Source: Lachnoclostridium phytofermentans
GTDB lineage: Bacteria > Bacillota > Clostridia > Lachnospirales > Lachnospiraceae
Assembly (NCBI GenBank): GCA_003526525.1
Contig: DPVV01000512.1
Coordinates: 1 to 5,645 of the forward strand
Direction of reading: 5' to 3'
Length of the DNA stretch: 5,645 nucleotides
Shown here: positions 1 to 4,712 of the stretch, in pieces
How positions within the stretch are numbered: the first letter of the stretch is position 1
Layout of the letters: the number at the start of each line of letters is the position of its first letter
Notes under the pieces: generated by a model
The model's input: only the letters and a program-made list of their open reading frames with translations
The model's database searches: none
What the model was told of the DNA's origin: nothing
Position numbers and translations under genes: made by a program

Positions 1-190
1 CAATATGAATCATCTCATTGCAATCAATATCTTTTCCTTCAGCATAAGTAAAATTCATTTCGTCGCTGTCACCAAGGATTCCGGCTTTTAACTTATTTTT
101 ATAGAAACGTTTCAAATAAGCTTCATTTCCATATAGTAAGTAAAAGCGTTCATAGGAATTTGTTTTAATATGTTGTTTTAAAGTATTCAT
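1..190 (-). CDS. holA: DNA polymerase III subunit delta (HolA), N-terminal fragment
   Basis: This is the start of the clamp-loader delta subunit, which opens the beta sliding clamp so that it can be loaded onto primed DNA. Only 63 codons are present; the 3' end lies beyond base 1. The protein begins MNTLKQHIKTNSYERFYLLY and continues with GNEAYLKRFY and, near residues 45-53, MNFTYAEGK. This is the typical HolA opening: a short helix, the strand ending in 'YLLYG', the 'EAYL' helix, then an 'MNF..EG' strand. The ATG at 190 is preceded by GGTGA (minus strand), which matches the anti-Shine-Dalgarno. The gene follows psd after a 145-base gap containing a hairpin terminator, and no clear promoter of its own is visible. 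In many Firmicutes holA lies next to comEC; here comEC lies about 4.5 kb upstream on the same strand. Identification rests on the N-terminus only but the motif run is characteristic. Confidence 0.88.
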   Translation of the reverse strand, partial: MNTLKQHIKTNSYERFYLLYGNEAYLKRFYKNKLKAGILGDSDEMNFTYAEGKDIDCNEMIHI

Positions 191-220
191 CTCTTCACCG
201 TGCCTACGCTTACATTATTG

Positions 221-257
221 AAAAATAAGTTTGTGATGAAGACACAAACTTATTTTT
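221..257 (-). terminator. Intrinsic terminator hairpin after psd
   Basis: A perfect 15-bp inverted repeat (221-235 with 243-257) encloses a 7-base loop at 236-242. The core is GTTTGTG/CACAAAC, and the outer A/T pairs supply an oligo-U-like tail (TTATTTTT) on the minus strand. The other strand also ends T-rich, so it could act in both directions. It lies about 80 bases after the psd stop and only 30 bases before the holA start, so it should end psd transcription or attenuate read-through into holA. The stem is perfect but AT-rich. Confidence 0.8.
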
Positions 258-335
258 ATAAAATTATTAGCTTTCTTTATCTTTTTAAAATTCTTAATTT
301 ACTTACTTTGTAATAAAGATTTATATTCGAATGTC

Positions 336-1202
336 CTAGAATATCGAAGTACCAATCTTCTCACCCATCTTTACAATTGTCTCATATCCATCCACTGTGT
401 TTCGTAAGATATCTTCATCTATATTTACAGCATCACGTTTCAACAACAATACAACGGTAGAACCACCAAATTCAAATTTTCCTTTTTCCTGTCCACGTTT
501 TACCATTGCAACAGAGTGGTAATTATGTATCTTACCAACCATGAGAGCACCAACTTCCATTTGGACTACTTCTCCAAAATTTAGGGTATTTAAAATGCAA
601 TATGCTCTACTATTCTCTTTATAGATATTTACGTGGTCTAATATTATAGGATTAACTGTATATAACTTACCTGGGATAAAATGATTTCTCTCCTTAGCAG
701 CATCATCCACGTAACAATAACGATGGTAATTATCAACGGTCAAACGTAGTATTACGCATGTTCCACCAACATATTCCTTCGCTAATTTTTTATTTTTCAG
801 CATAGACTCTATAGTATACCAGCTATTCTTTATCTTAAACTTAGCATCCAAAGTAATCGGATAAGCACTGACTTTACCGTCGCAAGGTGCTATCAGATTA
901 GATGGTTCCATATTAATTGGACGGCTTTTCGGTTTTATTTTTCTAGTGAAAAACTCGTTATAGGAATGATATTTTCTCTTTTCATAATCGCTCATTTTGA
1001 TTTGATTCTTCTTCACAAAAGAGTCGATTAAAAATACTGACAAAAAAGAATCCATAAATTTCCCTGCTAATTTTGAAACTACTGGCGCGGATAACGCTTT
1101 AAGTGCAAATCGAAATGGTGCTTTGGAATACATCATTTCTAATGATTTATCTTGGTTTGTGGTATTCTCAAAAGAATTACCTTGTCGGTCACGATAGTTC
1201 AT
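336..1202 (-). CDS. psd: Phosphatidylserine decarboxylase proenzyme
   Basis: The enzyme decarboxylates phosphatidylserine to phosphatidylethanolamine at the membrane, the second step after PssA. The 288-residue product is of normal length for a class with a GGST processing site. The site is at residues 246-249 (in EFGGSTVV). By family knowledge the proenzyme cleaves itself before Ser248, which becomes the pyruvoyl cofactor, giving a long beta chain and a short alpha chain. The other family hallmarks are present: Asp108 in APCDGKVS and His160 in VDNYHRY, the expected partners of the serine in self-cleavage, plus the conserved KIHNYHSVAMVKRGQEKG stretch just before the site. The ATG at 1202 is chosen because GGAGGG lies 5 bases upstream. 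The frame stays open to a TTG at 1259, but that TTG is the -35 box of a likely promoter. Psd is separated from pssA by a terminator and has its own promoter, so it appears to be a separate unit. No key residue is missing. Confidence 0.97.
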   Translation of the reverse strand: MNYRDRQGNSFENTTNQDKSLEMMYSKAPFRFALKALSAPVVSKLAGKFMDSFLSVFLIDSFVKKNQIKMSDYEKRKYHSYNEFFTRKIKPKSRPINMEPSNLIAPCDGKVSAYPITLDAKFKIKNSWYTIESMLKNKKLAKEYVGGTCVILRLTVDNYHRYCYVDDAAKERNHFIPGKLYTVNPIILDHVNIYKENSRAYCILNTLNFGEVVQMEVGALMVGKIHNYHSVAMVKRGQEKGKFEFGGSTVVLLLKRDAVNIDEDILRNTVDGYETIVKMGEKIGTSIF

Positions 1203-1230
1203 CTTTTCCCTCCATACTTTTGTATTATCT

Positions 1231-1259
1231 TTTAAACGTAATAACAATAAGAATATCAA
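1231..1259 (-). promoter_or_regulatory. Likely sigma-A promoter of psd
   Basis: On the minus strand, TTGATA (1254-1259, 5 of 6 to TTGACA) and TTTAAA (1231-1236, 4 of 6 to TATAAT) are separated by exactly 17 bases. The predicted transcription start is near 1224, giving a leader of about 20 bases that contains the GGAGGG ribosome binding site (1208-1213) of psd. The position fits the terminator found upstream at 1383-1417. Confidence 0.55.
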
Positions 1260-1327
1260 ATTAAAAGCTATCTCGCAATAATTAATTGTCCAAATTACGA
1301 AGAACGTTATATCTAAAAATTAAGTCA

Positions 1328-1350
1328 AAGCGGATATTCGCAATCCGCTT
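1328..1350 (-). other. Short GC-richer hairpin upstream of psd
   Basis: A perfect 8-bp inverted repeat (AAGCGGAT at 1328-1335, ATCCGCTT at 1343-1350) surrounds a 7-base loop. On the minus strand it is followed after a few bases by TTAATTTTT, so it may be a weak second terminator for the pssA unit. The U-run begins about 8 bases after the stem, which is poor for a classical terminator. A regulatory role is also possible. Confidence 0.4.
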
Positions 1351-1382
1351 ACGCTACTTTCTCATACCCTCATTTAAAGTAA

Positions 1383-1417
1383 AATCCTTCGACTAACTAA
1401 TATTTAGACGAAGGATT
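1383..1417 (-). terminator. Intrinsic terminator after pssA
   Basis: A 14-bp stem with one internal A-A mismatch (1383-1396 with 1404-1417) encloses a 7-base loop (1397-1403). The 9 outer pairs, AATCCTTCG/CGAAGGATT, are perfect. On the minus strand the stem runs into TTTTACTTT. It lies about 97 bases after the pssA stop and upstream of the psd promoter, so it should end the flippase-pssA transcript. Confidence 0.78.
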
Positions 1418-1437
1418 CTTCTTTAAATTATTCATGA

Positions 1438-1479
1438 CAAGGGAATGTTTGCAAAGCGTGCCTTTCCTTGCTGTTTTTT
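1438..1479 (+). terminator. Possible plus-strand terminator-like hairpin
   Basis: CAAGGGAA (1438-1445) can pair with TTTCCTTG (1463-1470) with one G-U wobble, and a run of six T follows at 1474-1479. The polarity fits plus-strand transcription, yet no plus-strand gene precedes it. On the minus strand the wobble becomes a mismatch and no T-run follows. Together with the hairpins at 1383-1417 and 1328-1350 and the psd promoter, this accounts for most of the 311-base gap between pssA and psd; no gene was found there. Confidence 0.25.
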
Positions 1480-1513
1480 ATCACGACATTTCTCAATTAT
1501 TGATTCCTATAAC

Positions 1514-2137
1514 CTATTTTAAAAAGATAACACCGGCTAAGATACAAACTCCATAAACGGTCATTACGAAACAACCAATGTTACCAGGCTTTTTCACTTT
1601 AAAATCATATACAAATAAAAATGCTACAATTAGCAATACAATGGAATATACCGTACTTGGACCTCTATCTATTCCAATGAAATGGCTTATTATGTATACA
1701 CTCGGCAGTATCATTGATATCGTTGTAACTGGTAGCCCCTGATAATACTTACGACATTCTGTGGTTTCTTTTTGTCTCGCTTGTTCCATAACATTAAAAT
1801 ATCCTAAGCGAATGACAGCAGCAAGAACAAATAAGGTAGCACTAATAATGCCCAGCGCTTTATATGGACAGGTCATATAGGCAATAATACCCGGTAATAC
1901 ACCAAAACATACCAAATCGCAAAGCGAATCAATTTGAATACCGAATACTTTTTCATCTTCTGTACGGTTTTTCATCGCTCTAGCGACTTTACCATCAAAC
2001 ATATCACAGGTACCAGATATTATAAGGCAAAGTAAAGCCCATTTAGTATTTCCAGTAATCGCCTGAGACATACCAAATATCGCTGATGCTAATCCCAGGT
2101 AAGTTAATATTACCGAATAATTATAAAATCCTATCAT
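1514..2137 (-). CDS. pssA: CDP-diacylglycerol-serine O-phosphatidyltransferase (phosphatidylserine synthase)
   Basis: This membrane enzyme joins serine to CDP-diacylglycerol to give phosphatidylserine, the substrate of Psd encoded downstream. The 207-residue protein has about six or seven hydrophobic segments and a CDP-alcohol phosphotransferase signature: Asp45, Asp48-Gly49, Ala52-Arg53, Gly66, Asp70 and Asp74, in DMFDGKVAR and FGIQIDSLCD. The four aspartates are the metal and catalytic residues known for the family. Twelve residues separate AR from the glycine, against eight in the classic pattern. The choice of serine as the alcohol is inferred from the adjacent psd and from the SLCDLVCFGVLP segment typical of PssA. 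The ATG at 2137 is preferred because GGTGG lies 8 bases upstream and the protein then begins MIGFYNYS, a natural start for a first membrane helix. An in-frame ATG at 2152 has no well-spaced ribosome binding site. The 5' end overlaps the upstream flippase-like gene by 17 bases, implying translational coupling. Confidence 0.93.
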   Translation of the reverse strand: MIGFYNYSVILTYLGLASAIFGMSQAITGNTKWALLCLIISGTCDMFDGKVARAMKNRTEDEKVFGIQIDSLCDLVCFGVLPGIIAYMTCPYKALGIISATLFVLAAVIRLGYFNVMEQARQKETTECRKYYQGLPVTTISMILPSVYIISHFIGIDRGPSTVYSIVLLIVAFLFVYDFKVKKPGNIGCFVMTVYGVCILAGVIFLK

Positions 2138-3200
2138 ATAGCTTTCCACCATTCTCTAAATTTTTCTTCCGTTTTTGCTTTAAGGAACCAAATGCTGTAA
2201 CAAGCGCACTAATTATAAGTAAAGCGTAGTAAGTAATTCCTCGACTTAATAACATTCCAGGCAAAACGAATTCTTCTCCGAAGATTGTCAAAAATATAAC
2301 TAAAAAGCTACTCTCACTAGCCCCCATTCCACCAGGAAGTGGCAATGAATCAACCGCAAGAGCAATTATAGTTTGCAATGCAATTATCTGAAATGCACTT
2401 GCACCACGAAGACCAAATGCTAAATAAATTATATAAGTAACCGAAAAAAGACAAATTCTTTGTAATAACGTAATAATAAAAACATGAAACAAAACCTTTT
2501 TGTTTCCTTTAATATAATCAGCACTCTTATCGTACTTTTTTAACGTTTTTAATGCTTTTCTCAACCATTTTTCTCGATTCTTAATAATTCTATGTTTCCC
2601 TAGCCATAGAATGGTCTTGCCTACAATTTTAGTTACAAAAGATTGTTTGAATACTGCAATTACTAAGAATAAGACAAAGCCTACATTTGCAATAACCCCA
2701 AACAAGATCAAAAACCAAATATTGGAAGCATGAATCGAAATATAATTCCATTCAAAGATTGCTGCAATCAGACATAAAATAATTAATACTGTTTTATATG
2801 CAGCAGTTACAATCATAAGCACTACTGTAGATACCGCCATATTAATACCATCACGGCTCATGGATATTACTTGCATTGGCTGCCCACCAGAAGCGGAAGG
2901 CGTAATGGCACTAAAAAAGAATCCTACAAAAGAGTACTTAAGACAATGTAAAAATGAAACCTTTTCTTTTACCGTATACATCAGGTATTGAATAATAACA
3001 GATTCTGAACTTACGAACAATAAACTTAAGATTATTCCTAATATTATATATCCATTCTTAGCCCGATGGATGGAATCTAACACAGCGTTTAATTCCTGAT
3101 CTTTGAATACTAGATAAAAGGTTGTAAGAAAAATAGCGAACAAAAATCCAATGTTCACAACATATTTTACATATTTTTTTGGCAATGATACAACCCCCAT
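2121..3200 (-). CDS. Flippase-like membrane protein (LPG synthase TM / UPF0104 family)
   Basis: This is a 359-residue polytopic membrane protein with about eight hydrophobic segments. It resembles the transmembrane part of lysylphosphatidylglycerol synthase (the MprF flippase half) and the YbhN/AglD-like UPF0104 family. Two family motifs are clear: ITPSASGGQPMQ at residues 99-110 and SLPLPGGMGASES at 285-297. A basic cytoplasmic loop lies at about 190-235 (RIIKNREKWLRKALKTLKK) and a basic tail follows the last helix. There is no C-terminal aminoacyl-transferase domain, so it is not a full MprF. By family knowledge such proteins may move lipids or lipid-linked molecules across the membrane; the substrate here is unknown. 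Overlap with pssA suggests an aminophospholipid connection, which is inference. The ATG at 3200 has no evident ribosome binding site. A TTG at codon 6 (3185) has GGGGG 8 bases upstream and would give a protein starting at PKKYVKY, so the true start may be 3185. The gene has its own strong promoter. Confidence 0.9.
   Translation of the reverse strand: MGVVSLPKKYVKYVVNIGFLFAIFLTTFYLVFKDQELNAVLDSIHRAKNGYIILGIILSLLFVSSESVIIQYLMYTVKEKVSFLHCLKYSFVGFFFSAITPSASGGQPMQVISMSRDGINMAVSTVVLMIVTAAYKTVLIILCLIAAIFEWNYISIHASNIWFLILFGVIANVGFVLFLVIAVFKQSFVTKIVGKTILWLGKHRIIKNREKWLRKALKTLKKYDKSADYIKGNKKVLFHVFIITLLQRICLFSVTYIIYLAFGLRGASAFQIIALQTIIALAVDSLPLPGGMGASESSFLVIFLTIFGEEFVLPGMLLSRGITYYALLIISALVTAFGSLKQKRKKNLENGGKLYDRIL
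2146..2150 (-). promoter_or_regulatory. Ribosome binding site that sets the pssA start
   Basis: GGTGG on the minus strand lies 8 bases before the ATG at 2137 and inside the last codons of the flippase-like gene. The competing ATG at 2152 has only AGAGA directly abutting it and GGAAG about 13 bases away, so 2137 is the better start. Confidence 0.55.
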
Positions 3201-3274
3201 ACATACAAGATGAACTAACGCTCTTACAAAATGTGATAAGAAGACACACTTTCAGATATTAATCCATTAGTAAG

Positions 3275-3303
3275 AGTATACTATTTCTAGCGATGATTGT
3301 CAA
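3275..3303 (-). promoter_or_regulatory. Strong sigma-A promoter for flippase-pssA
   Basis: A perfect TTGACA (3298-3303) and TATACT (3275-3280, 5 of 6) are separated by exactly 17 bases on the minus strand. The predicted start is near A3268, leaving a leader of 67 to 82 bases depending on which start codon is used. The -35 box sits in a small symmetric ATTG-A-CAAT element. The promoter lies in the 141-base gap after corA, where no clear terminator is visible, so corA transcripts may also read through. Confidence 0.82.
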
Positions 3304-3341
3304 TGATAAGCATCTGAAGCCACAGACTATTCCAGAAATTT

Positions 3342-4277
3342 CTACATTAACTTTTTCTTTTTAAACCATATAATACATAAAATAACAACAACAATACTTA
3401 AGAATACAACTCCCAAATACCCATATCTCCAAGTAATTTCAGGCATAAATTCAAAATTCATTCCGTACCATCCAATAATAAGTGTAAGTGGTAAGAAAAT
3501 TGTTGTTACTACCGTAAACACCTTCATAATATTGTTAATATTATAATCCATCTGAGCTTGATATGCTTCTCGAACCTGTGATACATAATCTCTAAGCATT
3601 TGAATATTGTTCGATAGCCTATCAACTCGGTTAGTAAACATTTTGAAATACCTTAGATTCTCGTCCTGAAAGATATCATTCTCATTTTCCATTAAATCTT
3701 CGCCTATATTAACAAGCTGTTCATAATAATTTCTCATGGTTGATAGCTTTTTTTGTATAAGTAGCAACTCATCATTAAAGTTTTTTATTTCATTGGAAAA
3801 TACTTGTTTTTCCAGTTTACTGATCTTTAATTCCAGATTCTCTATTTCTATGTTTTCTTCAAAGATAAGACGAGATAAAAAGTTATAGATTATTTTTTCC
3901 AACGTAACTTTATTTTGTTTAGTCCTTGCTAGCACCATATCAAGTGCTGATATCGTACTTTTGTCTTCGTCAAATATATCAACAATCAAAAACAAATTAC
4001 TCATAATATAAAAAGCTACTTTATCAGGACTTTTGTGTATATCCTTACTATCAATGACATTGATGATACCAAAGCTGTAATCATCATATACTGCAATTGT
4101 ATTTTGCATGTTTTTATTCTCACTACGACAAGTAGTTAATGTAGATTCTGAAAAATCAAAAAACTCATAAATCTCTTCTAGTTCTTTTAGTGTAATGATA
4201 CCAACATAGATTGATTCACTATTCTTAATTTCTCTATAGCCTACTGGTTTAACGGTATTGGATATTTCATAAAACAT
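3342..4277 (-). CDS. corA: CorA-family magnesium/divalent cation transport protein
   Basis: This is a CorA-type channel, known to form homopentamers that pass Mg2+ or related divalent cations. The 311-residue length is normal. The N-terminal two thirds form the acidic cytoplasmic domain, with long charged helices at about residues 125-250 that make the funnel and stalk. Two membrane helices follow at about 251-270 and 286-304. The signature YGMN is at 271-274, directly after TM1, and is followed by FEFMPE in the short loop between the helices. A lysine-rich tail (KKKKLM) ends the protein, as is common at the cytoplasmic end. The ATG at 4277 is chosen because AGGAG (4285-4289) lies 7 bases upstream. 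The frame continues upstream to a TTG at 4376, but that stretch holds a near-consensus promoter and its transcribed leader. CorA cannot be told from ZntB or cobalt relatives by the motif alone, so the transported ion is inferred. Confidence 0.93.
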   Translation of the reverse strand: MFYEISNTVKPVGYREIKNSESIYVGIITLKELEEIYEFFDFSESTLTTCRSENKNMQNTIAVYDDYSFGIINVIDSKDIHKSPDKVAFYIMSNLFLIVDIFDEDKSTISALDMVLARTKQNKVTLEKIIYNFLSRLIFEENIEIENLELKISKLEKQVFSNEIKNFNDELLLIQKKLSTMRNYYEQLVNIGEDLMENENDIFQDENLRYFKMFTNRVDRLSNNIQMLRDYVSQVREAYQAQMDYNINNIMKVFTVVTTIFLPLTLIIGWYGMNFEFMPEITWRYGYLGVVFLSIVVVILCIIWFKKKKLM

Positions 4278-4284
4278 ATCCTCT

Positions 4285-4289
4285 CTCCT
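4285..4289 (-). promoter_or_regulatory. Ribosome binding site that sets the corA start
   Basis: AGGAG on the minus strand is 7 bases before ATG 4277, within a purine-rich run. An in-frame ATG at 4319 has only a weaker AAAAGG 8 bases upstream, and the TTG at 4376 has none. Confidence 0.7.
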
Positions 4290-4348
4290 TTCGTAATGCA
4301 CTCGGTGTGATTTAATCATTAGTTTAACCTTTTCCAAATCTATACTGT

Positions 4349-4376
4349 AGTATACACCTTCTGTTGTAATTTTCAA
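4349..4376 (-). promoter_or_regulatory. Likely sigma-A promoter of corA
   Basis: TTGAAA (4371-4376, 5 of 6) and TATACT (4349-4354, 5 of 6) are separated by 16 bases on the minus strand. The predicted start is near 4342, giving a leader of about 65 bases. A symmetric element, TATACT-AC-AGTATA (4341-4354), covers the -10 box and the start point and could be an operator. The leader is too short for a known magnesium riboswitch such as the M-box. Confidence 0.68.
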
Positions 4377-4403
4377 CTGATTTCTAAGTTAGTAGTTGAT
4401 ATA

Positions 4404-4571
4404 TTAAAAAGTCCAGTTTATTACCTTGTACCCAGAGGAACCTTTTTTCTCATGAAATCCTTTAACCGCATACTCTTTGGCTGCTGGTATTTTAATCGTA
4501 TATTCTTTGGCTGCTGGTATTTTTGAAATCGTATCTTCCATCTTCAAATTGCAATAGAAACATACCTTCAT
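4404..4571 (-). CDS. Small hypothetical ORF with duplicated decapeptide, possibly a gene remnant
   Basis: A 55-codon frame runs from ATG 4571 to TAA 4404. AGGGTG lies 7 bases upstream of the ATG. The product starts MKVCFYCNLKMEDTISK, then has a tandem decapeptide, IPAAKEYTIK followed by IPAAKEYAVK, then GFHEKKGSSGYKVINWTF. I do not recognise it. The duplication is in frame and the three base differences are all transitions, changing only T/A and I/V in the protein. The N-terminal part is less convincing: in the next reading frame a more natural stretch, MFLLQFEDGRYDFK, ends at an A5 run (4521-4525 region) exactly where the decapeptide frame begins. Removing one A would join them as ...YDFKIPAAKEY.... 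The locus may therefore be a frameshifted pseudogene whose original product started near 4617 or further upstream. It lies between comEC and corA on the same strand. Confidence 0.4.
   Translation of the reverse strand: MKVCFYCNLKMEDTISKIPAAKEYTIKIPAAKEYAVKGFHEKKGSSGYKVINWTF
4461..4520 (-). repeat. 30-bp direct tandem repeat (two copies)
   Basis: Copies at 4461-4490 and 4491-4520 match at 27 of 30 positions; the three differences are all C/T transitions. Both contain CTTTGGCTGCTGGTAT (plus strand). The unit length is a multiple of three and encodes a repeated decapeptide on the minus strand, so the duplication arose in, or was tolerated by, a coding frame. Confidence 0.92.
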
Positions 4572-4605
4572 CTTCTCTCACCCTGTTATCATCATAATAA
4601 CACCT

Positions 4606-4634
4606 ATCATAATACATTTTCTACCAAAGAACAA
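4606..4634 (-). promoter_or_regulatory. Weak possible promoter for the small ORF
   Basis: TTGTTC (4629-4634, 3 of 6) and TATGAT (4606-4611, 5 of 6) are 17 bases apart on the minus strand, with a predicted start near 4599, about 28 bases before the ATG at 4571. The -35 box is poor and such matches are common in AT-rich DNA. The rest of the spacer 4572-4700 shows a 12-base palindrome GACTTTAAAGTC (4666-4677) and short open stretches, with no clear gene. Confidence 0.25.
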
Positions 4635-4680
4635 TCCTATATCTGTTTAAACCAACAGAATATTTGACTTTAAAGTCTCT

Positions 4681-4712
4681 CCTATCAATCATCATACCTA
4701 TCAATTATCATA
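4681..4712 (-). repeat. 16-bp direct tandem repeat across the comEC stop codon
   Basis: Copies at 4681-4696 and 4697-4712 differ at one base (CCTATCAATCATCATA and CCTATCAATTATCATA on the plus strand). The upstream copy in reading direction (4697-4712) encodes the last ComEC residues and contains the TGA stop; the second copy lies in the spacer. Confidence 0.9.

Noticed and set aside
1203..1259. N-terminal extension of Psd from TTG 1259
   Set aside because: It covers the likely promoter and the GGAGGG site; the ATG at 1202 gives the normal family length.
1393..1434. Possible 12-codon leader peptide (MNNLKKNPSSKY) running into the terminator hairpin
   Set aside because: No ribosome binding site precedes it, no regulatory codon run is present, and it lies after pssA and not ahead of a regulated gene.
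3058..3249. A 63-codon minus-strand frame starting at GTG 3249
   Set aside because: It overlaps the 5' half of the flippase-like gene in another frame, has no ribosome binding site, and its cysteine- and serine-rich product resembles no protein family; it is a shadow frame.
4278..4342. Magnesium riboswitch (M-box) in the corA leader
   Set aside because: The leader is only about 65 bases and shows no matching stems or terminator; the M-box is far longer.
4278..4376. N-terminal extension of CorA from TTG 4376
   Set aside because: The TTG is the -35 box of a good promoter, the stretch contains the -10 box and leader, and a strong AGGAG precedes ATG 4277.
4461..4712. CRISPR array
   Set aside because: The direct repeats are adjacent two-copy tandems without spacers, and no cas genes are present.
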